A DNA stretch of 64,000 bases, from NCBI GenBank assembly GCA_033065855.1, contig JAVXUO010003029.1:17627-81626 (forward strand), written 5' to 3'. The notes beneath the pieces are model-generated. The model was given only the letters and a program-made list of their open reading frames with translations, had not been told where the DNA came from and did not search any database. Below are positions 35,877 through 46,600 of the stretch, in pieces. Every line of letters begins with the position of its first letter. The stretch's first letter is position 1. Source of the DNA: Escallonia rubra (lineage: Eukaryota > Streptophyta > Magnoliopsida > Escalloniales > Escalloniaceae). The translations under genes were made by a program, and so were the position numbers.

Positions 35877-35912
35877 TGGGGTTTAGGGTTTAGGGTTTAG
35901 GGTTTAGGGTTT
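35877..35912. repeat. Interstitial telomere repeat (TTTAGGG)n, five copies
   Basis: Five perfect gtttagg-phase heptamers lie at 35879-35912, directly before the captured LRR fragment. Arabidopsis-type telomere motif. Confidence 0.95.
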
Positions 35913-36530
35913 ACGAGTTCAGCACGTGTATTTTAGTAACGGAGATCTGTTAAGGAATGGTTTTCCAAGTTCTCTTCTTCAACTAAAGAATTTGCGAACG
36001 ATTAGAGTTGAAGAGGACGTTACAGTTGAAGGGGACGTTACACAGGGTTGCAGCCAATCATTTGTTGATACGTGCGTTTCAAGATTTCAGTGCTTGCGGA
36101 TTCTAGATTTAAGGAACTCCATATTCGAGACCCTACCACGATCCATTGGGGGTTTGAAGCATCTGAAATACCTGGACATAAGTTGGAATGGAAATCTCAA
36201 ATCGCTTCCTACATCCCTTTGCAAATTGCAGAGTTTGCAAACACTACAATTAGAGGGATGCTGGGAGCTAAAAGAGTTGCCTAGGGATTTTGGAGACCTA
36301 ATCAGCCTCAGATGCTTGGGTCTAACAACACAAGAGAGATTTCTGACGGCGAATGTTTTCCAAAGGTTGACATGTCTACTAGCTTTAGAAATGTTTCGAT
36401 GTGAAAATCTAGAATGTCTATTTCAGACGAAGGGGAAGAAGCAAATTCGTAAAAAGCAAATGTCTATTTAAGACTAAGGAGAACAATAAAATCCCGAGTG
36501 GCCTCCGCAAATTACACATTACAAGTAAAT
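35911..36530 (+). pseudogene. Captured NBS-LRR (resistance gene) LRR fragment inside CACTA
   Basis: Open from about 35911 with no ATG in place (the frame starts LRVQHVYFSNGD). Then come PSSLLQLKNLRTIRV, CLRILDLRNSIFETLPRSI, HLKYLDISWNGNLKSLPTS, LQSLQTLQLEGCWELKELP and ISLRCLGLTT: five or six leucine-rich repeats in the style of the LRR region of CC-NBS-LRR proteins (RPP13/RGA type). A stop follows at 36469, but a shifted frame continues the homology at 36479-36520 (KIPSGLRKLHIT), so there is a frameshift or lost intron. No NB-ARC domain is present. The fragment is joined at its left to telomere repeats and lies wholly inside a CACTA with intact ends, so the element captured it. Confidence 0.8.
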
Positions 36531-36893
36531 TCGTTTAAACAAGCATACACATTACAAGTAAATTCGTGAAAGGCAAATGGATATGAAAAACTGGTGCAAA
36601 ACCTACCTGAAAATCAAGAGACCGCAAGAGAGATCGACGGCAGTGGCGGCGGCGGTTCTTCGGTTTTGAAGATCGGCAGCACTGGCGGCGACGGTGGCGG
36701 TGGCAGGCTATATTCCGTCTGGGGGTGGGTTGCCGGGGATGGCGACGGAGGTGGCGTCGAAGGAAATATCGCCGGGGATGGCGACGGAGGTGGCGTCGAA
36801 GGAAATATCGCCGATGAGAGTTAATAGAGAGAGAGAGAGAGAGAGAGAAAGAAACGGGAGAAAGAAATGCAGAAGGGGATCTGTGTTTTTAGA
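36531..36893. repeat. GGCGG-rich segment, 39-bp duplication and GA microsatellite
   Basis: A 39-bp direct duplication (gccggggatggcgacggagg..., copies at 36733 and 36772), glycine-type GGN coding-like low complexity, and (GA)n at 36826-36849. It probably contains the leader of the lost CACTA gene; no protein domain. Confidence 0.6.
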
Positions 36894-37657
36894 CCTTTAC
36901 CGACGGAACACACCCGTCGGTAAAAATCCGTCAGGAAACCTCTGCTTTCACCGACGGGTATTTTTACCGACGGCATTATTTTGTCGCCTATATGTTTTTG
37001 AAAATCATCGAAAATAAAAAAAAAAACCTATAAAATATTTACCGACGGTACGTTTAGCGACGGAATGACGGTTTATTCCGTCGCTGAAATGGCTTTTAGC
37101 GACGGAATAAATGCCGTCGCTAAAAATCCGTCGTTAAATCCTTCTTTTCTTGTAGTGTTTGGGTTGCTGAAATGAGTGTCAAGATTATGCCATCTTCAAG
37201 CCACCTACTTGTCATCCAACCTTCTTTCTATATTCACCACCATAAGCAAAACCGTCCCCAGGAAATTCCGGCCATTGTTTGACTCCTTCACGTTAGAGAT
37301 GTTGATTTCTATGGTTCTGTAAGGGAGATATGTGACGTTATTTACATGAAACACGAGTTTCTCGTTAAAGACATTGTTAGACAGCTGCGGAGAGGAAGAG
37401 AGAGAAGAGAGATTGGAGGGTAATGGGGTTTAGGGTTTTCAGAGGGCTTTGGAAAAGGAATTGACCGATTTGCCCATGCCAAAATGGCATGTGCTGTGCA
37501 CATGCAGATTTAACATCCGAATTTGAACGGACGTCCAATTTTGGAGCTGTTTGCAATGGTTTTGTCAACCTTGGAGGACACTATTGCAAAAGTTGTAAAT
37601 ACGGGGAGTAAAGTACAAAAACGTGTAAACCTCAGGGGACAGTTTTGTAATTAACCC

Positions 37658-37693
<36 letters not shown>
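37658..37693. repeat. TA microsatellite at the right edge of the MULE
   Basis: (TA)n with one g at 37681, lying between the MULE end (ccc at 37657) and the Helitron-like end. Confidence 0.95.
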
Positions 37694-37695
<2 letters not shown>

Positions 37696-39440
37696 CTAGT
37701 CCAGTAACCCGGGTAAGGCCTGAGTCCGTTATATTTAATGACTTATGTATCCGTACGTTTGAGTGTCAATATATTTTTGAAGAGTTAACATTGTGTATTT
37801 AGGCGTTATGTCAATGGTTCTGAATTAATCTTTATTGTATTTGAGTGAAGCGAATCATCAAATTCAAAATATGTTGCATTCATGCCTTTCACATATAAGT
37901 ATTATCATAATCAAGAGAAACTAAAAAAAGCATAAAACTAAAAATGTTCTAAAATAGTAAATATTGGACTGATTCCACCTTTATCACCTTTGCGTACGAA
38001 ATACCATACGATTACACATGATAGTGAAAGAAAATATTAAAAGAACGATCATACGTTTTCTTAGAAATTATTATATTATTATGTGATTGAGTAAAATATA
38101 TGTCAAAAGGAAATATTTTTTTGTTTACGTCTAATTTATTGTATAGACTGTGATAGAAGGGGCTACAGTTGTGTAAAGTTAAAAGATTCTTTTATATGTT
38201 CACTTGCTTTATCTTTGTACTTTGTAGATTTTTGATTGAGTTCTAATTTTATAATATGTTCATGTGATTATAGTAATGCCTAAATTCTAGTAATTTTATT
38301 TATTGATTAAGACTATAAAGTAATTTTACATCCTTATGAGCTATAACACTCCTTTTAATGATTACAAATATTTTTCATATTCAAAGTTGGCTTAAGTGCT
38401 AGAAAATTTTATTAACTCCTAGTATGCTTCAACATTTATTTCAATATATAATTTGGCTCTCATGTTTTAGGTGCTAAAAGTAATAATTAAATTCCAATAA
38501 ATTAGTACTTTTGTCTCTCATATTTTTAAATTATTTATTGGTTAGAGTTTTTTGAAAGTGCAAGTAATCTAATTAAATCTTATCAATTATTTTATAGATG
38601 ATACACAATGCTTATGACTTGATACTTATATTTAATGTTCTTTATTTGTTTTTTGCATTTAAAAGGAGTATATGATTTCAGATCGAGAGATTGAGGTAAT
38701 CTAAGTAAAAATTAATTTGTAAAAGTGAATTTCTATTTTGGCATTTAAAGTTTTTTTTTGAACATTAAGTGAAATAAGGTGTTATTCTTTTTCTTTGCAT
38801 TTGTTAAATGTATATGATTTTATTAAGTTTGAGCTATTTAGTAAATTAACTTCTTAAATAAACATCTATTTGATATTTTGATGTATTTTTAAAAAAATAA
38901 GTATTTTTGGTTTGTATATTGCTTTCATAAAACGAAAAAAAAAACTTTTAATTTGTGAGTGTAATCTTTAGTTCCATACATGATTCTCGTAATTTTATTT
39001 AATTTTTTTAAAGTAATTTTGAAGTGTTCATAGTCAAAATCAAACCCTAATAACGTAGATATATATGTTTATAGCATAAAGTTTTAAAAGTTGTACAATT
39101 GATTTTCTCGTTTTATAATATTTACAAATATGGGACAGTTATAACAACAATTTTTTAATAATAAATCATAGTAAAGAGTTAATAAGTAGGCGATGATTTT
39201 AGTATTTTACCTTTGAAGATTTTATAATGTTATTTTCAAAGCACTTTTGTAGTGTTAAAAATTAAAATTAAGGCCTAATATATGAGTACATTGATAAGGT
39301 AGATTTTAGAAGGTGCATAATTACTTTTCTAAATTGGAATTAGACCTACGATTTTTTTAATAATGAATCATATTAAAGTGTTAGTAAGTTGGGATAAAAA
39401 AAAGAGAAAGACAGGAAAACAAAATGGATGATATCTCGCA
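37694..39440 (-). mobile_element. Helitron-like element, copy 2 (3' end at 37694)
   Basis: The left edge on the minus strand ends ACTGGACTAGT at about 37696-37694, the CTAGT end of Helitrons; the hairpin has decayed to a short palindrome acccgggt. The body to about 39440 follows the element at 7883-12060 block by block (tatgtgattgagt, agtcaaaat...ccctaata, aggcctaatata). No coding sequence. Confidence 0.5.
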
Positions 39441-41087
39441 CAATTAGAAAAGGTGACATGTTGCGCAAGTAGCGTCATGAATGTTCATATACTGCCAGAC
39501 ACTCGGCATTGATCCATCTTTTTAACATATCATGCTCGCCTCACTTTGGACGTGACGTGGAACATGTTTCGATCAACTCTCAGAGCGTGTAGCATTCCGA
39601 GAGGTTCCGCTCGTAGTGCTCCACTATGAGGACCTTTCGCAACGGGTCAAAGAAATCTCTATACTATGGCCAAATTAGTCAAAGGTTTCGTGAAATATTT
39701 AGATATTAAAGACCACAATTTGATTGTGTGATTGTTGTGAAACAAATTTACACAACAATGTTTAAATTTGAATCAAGTATAGTGAGTGTATATACTTCAC
39801 CTCACTTTTAGAAGTAGGATATTATTTGCCAGGAAGAAAGAATTGCTCGTTTATGTGTGTGTATAAATCTAATCTAAGTATATATTCATGAAAGTCAAAA
39901 CTGAGAGAAAGTGGCCACGTCGAACATTCTCTTCTTTTGCCACGTGAATTTTAAATATTTTTTATTTCATCAATTATGTTTTAGTTTCTCTTCCTTCTTT
40001 CTCTCTCACACATTTAAAATCCAACATTTTAGCACAAAGATGGATTTTTCACTTTTAATCTGTCCCTTAATTCTAGAAGAGTTGGACATATTGATAGATC
40101 GTATCAACAAATAATCTCCTCTTGATTTGTCCGGAAGTTAAGCTAAATTAGTTGTTTCAATCTAATATCTCAAAGATTCATGTTCATTTCGGTTATCTTC
40201 CTCCTATTTATAACCTTACTTCTTGGGTCTTCTCAAAGCAAGTTTACCCATGCACCATCTTACCACACAGGGTGTACACGCTCACAATTCTGTAATGCTT
40301 TATTATTGGTAGAAAAACATGTATTGAAGTCAATTTTCCTAATTTTTGTTGTGTTTCTTTTCTCACATCTGCATTCACTATACAAAACTATTTTATTTGT
40401 GACTTTGTTTATCGTTATTGAGATTTATGAACATGTTGTGTACATTTGTCACATGAGCAATCATGAGTTCAAAGTAATTCTCTACGAGCAAGTTCTAACC
40501 TTTATCACATGAGCTATATTGCATTGCATTCAAGGGATTTGTATCTGAGTGAGTTCTAACTTTTTGCATGAGCGATATTACATTCAAGAGATTCATACAT
40601 ACTGCTCTCTCCATACATATCCTTATAATACACACTCGCCTACATACCGGCTCTTCTCCTAATTGCGATTCTATAAGTTCTAAGGCGTATAATCATGAAG
40701 TTAATTGCTACTTTTATTAGTTTTAGTTAATGACCACTTAACTACTGCTGTCATTTTTGCCTAACTTTTGCAACTGAACGGGAGACTATGTCCAATGCAA
40801 CCGCTATACCAAAATGCAACTGCGTACTGGTGTCCGTCCATAAATGCCGTCTTTTTTGCAGCTTATAAGTATGTTCACAGTACAAATTTTCTAACCGAGA
40901 CTTTGGCTAAGGATGTGTTTTAACTTTTCTATATTCTTTACGTTTTGTTTTATATAGCTCAAGTTATTAAGGTATATTTAACTGATTTTTATTCTCTTCA
41001 GAGCTACTTTTAACCTCTTACTTACTACGGATGTGTCGTATATATACCTTTAGTACTCGTGTGCAAAGCACATTATCAAAACTAGTA
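39441..41087 (+). mobile_element. Helitron-like element with 3' end at 41086
   Basis: A plus-strand 3' terminus: hairpin TGTGC-AAA-GCACA at 41060-41072, nine bases, then CTAGT at 41082-41086. The 5' end was not located; 39441 is where similarity to the neighbouring element stops. It contains one open frame (40180-40512) listed separately. Confidence 0.5.
40180..40512 (+). CDS. Possible small secreted protein, or captured exon
   Basis: A 110-residue frame starting with a real ATG at 40180. The first 20 residues (MFISVIFLLFITLLLGSSQS) look like a signal peptide. Then comes a short region with two cysteines (GCTRSQFCNAL), followed by a very hydrophobic tail that may be intron read-through, because a GT donor-like gtagaaa lies at 40309. 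A G-box cacgtg occurs upstream at 39940 and TATA-like sequence near 39880. I do not recognise a family. It lies inside a probable Helitron, a class that often carries gene fragments. Chance is a real alternative. Confidence 0.25.
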   Translation: MFISVIFLLFITLLLGSSQSKFTHAPSYHTGCTRSQFCNALLLVEKHVLKSIFLIFVVFLFSHLHSLYKTILFVTLFIVIEIYEHVVYICHMSNHEFKVILYEQVLTFIT

Positions 41088-43658
41088 TATACATGGTTGC
41101 CCTAGTGATTAAGGATGCAACTTAGTCTAGACAATACGTGCCAGCCTATAAATATCAAGGCATAGCTTACTTTTATAACGACGGTAGTGCACGTGGGCAT
41201 AAAATTTTGAGCTAGCCAAAATATGGACCAGCATGGGCCAAGGCTTTTGAAAGCCTGTAGAAAATCCAGCACGTCCAAACTTTTTATAATGTAAATTAGA
41301 ATAAATTTTATGTGTACAAGATATGCAATTTTGTCCTTTAGTCTTTAAAATTCTCAAATCATGTGTTTGAAGACCTTTGAAGACATTTTTCTTTCTGCTT
41401 TGTTTCTTATTCTGTAATTAGACTTCTTAAAAATATTTATTCGAGACTTTTATCTTTTTCTTTTTACTTTCTTCTGTCATAAGACTTTGTTTCTATTCTC
41501 AATTTTAAATCCATTTGAGACTTTCTTCAACGTGATGACTAATTAGTAGAGACATAAACAAAAACTCATCACTAATCAATAGACTTTGATGGTAACTAAT
41601 ATATGCTTAGATAATAAGTAAATAAAAACTAATTTGTAAACACGAGGAACGTCAACATCCTGTATGCAACCCGTGCTCACCAAAATTTTCATGAGCTGAG
41701 TGTGGATAGATATTATTCGGCTCGTAAACGGGATGAGCATGGGCAAGATCTGGCCCTTGGAGCCGCCCAGCACGCCCAAATTGCAACACCATTTATTGAT
41801 GCATTATCTTCGGAATCAGCCTACCACAATTTGAGTCTTTCTAAATTAAACCCTTTTAAAAAACATTAGTCAAAATATCATTGGAACTTGCGTTAAATTT
41901 GTGAAATGCGATAATATCACGTATCGATAAAAAAATTCCCAATATGTTGAAGTTTTAATTGTTTTATGCATTTATCTCAATTAAATCGCGAATATTGTGC
42001 TGTATACACCAGTTTGGTTACTATGAAAGGGTGTGTTTAATAACGTAATTAAGCACTTAAACTTAATTTCTTTTAAGTTAACTCCTGACAAAAAAATTTA
42101 AACTGGGATGAACTTATTTAATATATATTACTTAATTGTAAGTATGATGGTCATAAGTTATTGAACAAAACCAATGCCATCACAATCAACAATCAATTTG
42201 TTAGCAATACCACTTCCACCACACTTGCTGGTGAAGAATGTAGAACATATACAAAGACCTACCAATTACGAGAGTAGAACTACCACCGAACTAGAACTTT
42301 CGCCATTAACACTGTGTGCCTTTTGTAACCACCACCACAGTTATCACAACCTAGTCGTAACTAGTACCACTACCACACCACCGTCGCCACCACTAACAAC
42401 ATCCCACCACAAGGACACTGCTACCTCCACCACACCATTGATGCCACCACCACATCCACATTCTTCAAAACCATCTCCTTATGCAACCGTCACCATGCCG
42501 CCACCAACCACAATAAAAAAAAAATTTAGTTTTGGCAATAAAAAAACTGTAAAACACATGCACAAATGTATAATTCAGTGAAAATAAATAAATTTCTGAA
42601 AAAAAGATTTTTAGGGATAAAATTTCAGCCGCTTAAAATTAAGTTTTGCATATTAGTAAATGGGAGATTATCTGGATTCAAAGAATCAGTCAAGAGAATG
42701 AACTGAGCGAGTATAATATGATTAAGAATCAGTCAAGGATTGTAAACAAAAACAAAAAAAGGAAGCAGGCCTCGGATCGAACCCATCCCAACTGCTTTGC
42801 CAATTAACCCACCTCAACGTTCTCCGGTCCAAGGAACATGTCAAGTATGCCAAAAAAAAATCCAATTTTGCATATCGGGAAACAAAACTCAAACTGCATC
42901 AATTGGTTATAAGCTGAGGGAACAAAGGGGAAGGCAGCGAGATTCCTTGCAAACATGACACTTGAAGTCTATCTTGAAACTCCGGCAACGGTTGCACGTC
43001 GATCGTTTTATTAAGTTCAAGGAGACCTCAGAAGAGTGGAGGATGACATGAAAGAAAACAAGAAGAGTCAACATCACCACAAGAGCAAGGTATCTCGCAG
43101 TGCATACGAGCAACTGGCGTCACCGCCCATATTGTCATCAAGCCTTCACTCAATTTACAGCAAAACCGTAAAAAATGTGAACTCTTAGTTCAAATAAACC
43201 CCGTGAAAAAACTGAAATATGAAAATTGTCAAATTATCTCATTCGAGGAATATGACAATGGTGCATCCACATAGTTGGAACTGAAGTTGACCCCACACTC
43301 ACCAATGATCCTAGGCAAAGGAGAAAGAGGAGAAAAGTACGATAATGGATGCTCAGTTGATAAATGTTGAACGACCTTAGAATTTCGAGTAGATTTCTTT
43401 TTCTTTTTTTGGATACTCTGTTAATGATTTTGGTTATTTGCTTTCATCTTTTTTACTTGCTATGCTACTTTCTTATACCGTGTTTGCAATGTAACCTCAT
43501 GTGAAGTTTAAAGATTTGCTTTCATCTTCTTTAGTTTCTATGCTACTTTCTTATACCATGTTTACGATGTGAAACAAAGTAGTCTTTCTCTGTATATTCT
43601 ATTTTGTTGCCTGTTAACCGGTGAAATATACCTTTGATTGTAATACTACATAGGCATA
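41088..43658. other. Intergenic, repeat-derived, no supported gene
   Basis: 41190-41290 and 41655-41790 are imperfect inverse copies of each other (cagcatgggcc / agcatgggca, agcacgtccaaa / agcacgcccaaa with facing aaaattttgagct / aaaattttcatgagct), so a small TIR element of about 600 bp is likely here. 42170-42520 is CCA-rich low complexity, whose inverse (GGT-rich) type also appears at 56980-57060 and 58740-59030. Nothing coding is supported. Confidence 0.4.
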
Positions 43659-46600
43659 ATGGCAATTAGTAGACATGGGGCACAAAGAAATGCAGGAGCT
43701 ATGCCAAACCCTGATGAGGAGCGTCAAGATGAGCATCAAGAGGTCAATGCCACCATGCCTGAGCCACCACGAAGTTGGGCAGCCACTATTGCAGGTGGCA
43801 CCTCGCCAACAAACAGTGAACCAACAAACAACCATCAAGAAGATTATGAGCATGTGGCAGGTACAATAATAAGACGTGTACAATTTTGGCCTATTTCATT
43901 TCAATTACTATGCTGGAAACAGTCCAGTATATGTCAATATACTGGACTGTTTTCATGTATATGTCAGTATATGTCAAGTTTCCATGTGTTCTTTCTGTTA
44001 AGAAAAGTCCAGTATATGTCAATATATAAACACCCAAAGGGCTACAATTTTCATTTTTGTTTTTGCTGGTGCATTTTTTTGGGTAAGATGTCCCTTATTT
44101 CATTAAAGCACAGAACATTTACATACTCTCAAGCATGAGATCTATGCATCTGATATATAGTGATTGAGCGATAGAAATGGAATGTCTTGTAGCAGTAACC
44201 TGAATTTGATGAACAGATATAAGCGTGGAGCAGCCTGATCAGACAAATACTCGAGGCCCAACAATGATGCATGGTGGGTGGGGTGAAAATGGAAGCATTT
44301 TGGAAATTCCCACTAATGAGCTTGGCCAACCAATTCTGGAATCAGGGACTAAACTTGCATCACATTTGGGAGTTCTTGCACGCAACGGGATTTTGGCACC
44401 ACTGAATTATATCGAGTGGAGGAAGGTACCAAAGCTTAACAAGGATGCTATATGGAACCACATTAAGGTATAAAGTTATATAATGTGTGTAATAGCTGAA
44501 GTCATTTGTCTCCAAAACTTAATATATGTTCTTGGTATTTATCTTAATATATGGAGGATATGGAAGCAGGGAATAACCACTGCAATAAGAGCTGTGTAGG
44601 AGCAGCCATGATGGAGGGCATGCACATTGGTTTTTGTGGGAATGATTGCTGTTGCAGCCATGTTGTGTGATTGTTGATTGTGTTTATGTGGGTATAGAAG
44701 TGGAAAAAGGGAAGGCGAAGGTGGGTGCCATGGTGGGCAGCCATGGTGCTGTGTCGTGGGTGGGTTTATAGGGTGTTTAGGTGGGTGTAGAAGTGGAAAA
44801 GGGAAGGAGAAGGTGGGTGCCATGGTGGGCAGCCATGCATGGTGCTGTGTCGTGGGTGGGCATGTACATTGGTTTTTGTGGGAATGACTGCTGTTGCAGC
44901 CATGTTGTGTGATTGTTGATTGTGTTTATGTGGGTATAGAAGTGGAAAAAGGGAAGGCGAAGGTGGGTGCCATGGTGGGCAGCCATGGTGCTGTGTCGTG
45001 GGTGGGTTTATAGGGTGTTTAGGTGGGTGTAGAAGTGGAAAAGGGAAGGAGAAGGTGGCTGCCATGGTGGGCAGCCATGCATGGTGTTGTGTCGTGGGTG
45101 GGCATGTACATTGGTTTTTGTGGGAATGACTGCTGTTGCAGCCATGTTGTGTGATTGTTGATTGTGTTTATGTGGGTATAGAAGTGGAAAAAGGGAAGGC
45201 GAAGGTGGGTGCCATGGTGGGCAGCCATGGTGCTGTGTCGTGGGTGGGTTTATAGGGTGTTTAGGTGGGTGTAGAAGTGAAAAAGGGAAGGCGAAGGTGG
45301 GTGCCATGGTGGGCAGCCATGGTGCTGTGTCGTGGGTGGGTTTATAGGGTGTTTAGGTGGGTGTAGAAGTGAAAAAGGGAAGGCGAAGGTGGGTGCCATG
45401 GTGGGCAGCCATGGTGCTGTGTCGTGGGTGGGTTTATAGGGTGTTTAGGTGGGTGTAGAAGTGGAAAAGGGAAGGCGAAGGTGGGTGCCATGGTGGGCAG
45501 CCATGGTGCTGTGTTGTGGGTGGGTTTATAGGGTGTTTAGGTGGGTGTAGAAGTGAAAAAGGGAAGGCGAAGGTGGGTGCCATGGTGGGCAGCCATGGTG
45601 CTGTGTCGTGGGTGGGTTTATAGGGTGTTTAGGTGGGTGTAGAAGTGAAAAAGGGAAGGCGAAGGTGGGTGCCATGGTGGGCAGCCATGGTGCTGTGTCG
45701 TGGGTGGGTTTATAGGGTGTTTAGGTGGGTATAGAAGTGGAAAAAGGAAGGAGAAGGTGGGTGCCATGGTGGGCAGCCATGGTGCTGTGTCGTGGGTGGG
45801 TTTATAGGGTGTTTAGGTGGGTGTAGAAGTGGAAAAGGGAAGGAGAAGGTGGCTGCCATGGTGGGCAGCCATGCATGGTGCTGTGTCGTGGGTGGGCATG
45901 TACATTGGTTTTTGTGGGAATGACTGCTGTTGCAGCCATGTTGTGTGATTGTTGATTGTGTTTATGTGGGTATAGAAGTGGAAAAAGGGAAGGCGAAGGT
46001 GGGTGCCATGGTGGGCAGCCATGGTGCTGTGTCGTGGGTGGGTTTACAGGGTGTTTACACTGTTGTTTCTCATTTTGAAAATGAGACAACAAAAAATGAG
46101 AGCAACCATACAGCTAGTGAAGGAGCACTCAAAACTTACACAAAAAAATCGGCAAAAATAGCAAAATAGCTGGTTATTATACGTATAAAAATCTGCAAAA
46201 TAGTTGTTTTCCTGCTGAAATTTGAATGAATGGTAAGTATTAATTCCCACGTCTAATAGTAGCATTTCTTTGTATGTCATCACCATATATATATAGGAGA
46301 ACACAAATGCAACAACGGAGATGAGAAGAGTTCTCATGATGTCTGTTGGGAAGAAATGGAAGGAGTGGAAGCATTCTGTGAAGGCCAAGGGTTATGATCC
46401 GTATGATAACGATGTTGAGCGCTTGGCAAATCGCCCGAATAGGGTGGAAGAGAATCAATGGCCTATTCTTGTCCACTATTGGGGTGGCAAAAACGTGAAG
46501 GTATGTTTCAAATGGCTTGGACTGACTTTTTAGTAGCATGTACTTATAAACTCTGTTTAATACCTAATCATGCTTCTCTGTTTTCTTTCAAATGCAAGGC

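Larger units (their letters stand above)
32208..37157. mobile_element. Complete CACTA element, 4950 bp, with captured cargo
   Basis: Starts cactacaagaaaacagg and ends ccttcttttcttgtagtg, perfect CACTA-type termini. A 3-bp target duplication ttt (32205-32207 and 37158-37160) confirms the ends. Subterminal repeats ttagcgacgga/ccgtcgctaa occur many times at both ends (32220-32570, 36895-37130). Inside are a mutated Transposase_24 gene on the minus strand, a fold-back MITE in TA repeat, a long higher-order repeat, telomere repeats and an NBS-LRR fragment. There is no TNP2 gene, so it is non-autonomous. Confidence 0.92.
31452..37657. mobile_element. MULE-type element with about 270-bp TIRs, split by a CACTA
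   Basis: Left TIR 31452-31728 begins gggttaattaaaaaactgtc and contains ggtttacacgttttt; right TIR 37380-37657 is its inverse ending gggacagttttgtaattaac plus cc. Shared inner landmarks: gcacatgccattttggca, ggtcaattcc, ctctgcgg/ctccgcag. TATA repeats flank both ends. Remove the nested CACTA (32208-37157) and an element of about 1.26 kb remains, with a CCACC-rich interior that is not coding in any convincing way. Non-autonomous. Confidence 0.85.

Noticed and set aside
41094-41125. tRNA-like A-box text (gccctagtgattaagg), possible SINE
   Set aside because: No matching B-box at the right distance and no poly-A or T-rich tail or target duplication was found.
42174-42581. 135-residue frame rich in Pro, Thr and His
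   Set aside because: CCA-repeat low complexity; no domain and no supporting splice or promoter context.
44539-46092. Several long open frames on both strands with repeated HHGCPPWH or GGCRSGK peptides
   Set aside because: They are products of a 92/242-bp minisatellite in an intron; unit sequence lacks stops by chance and the peptides are shared by all repeats.
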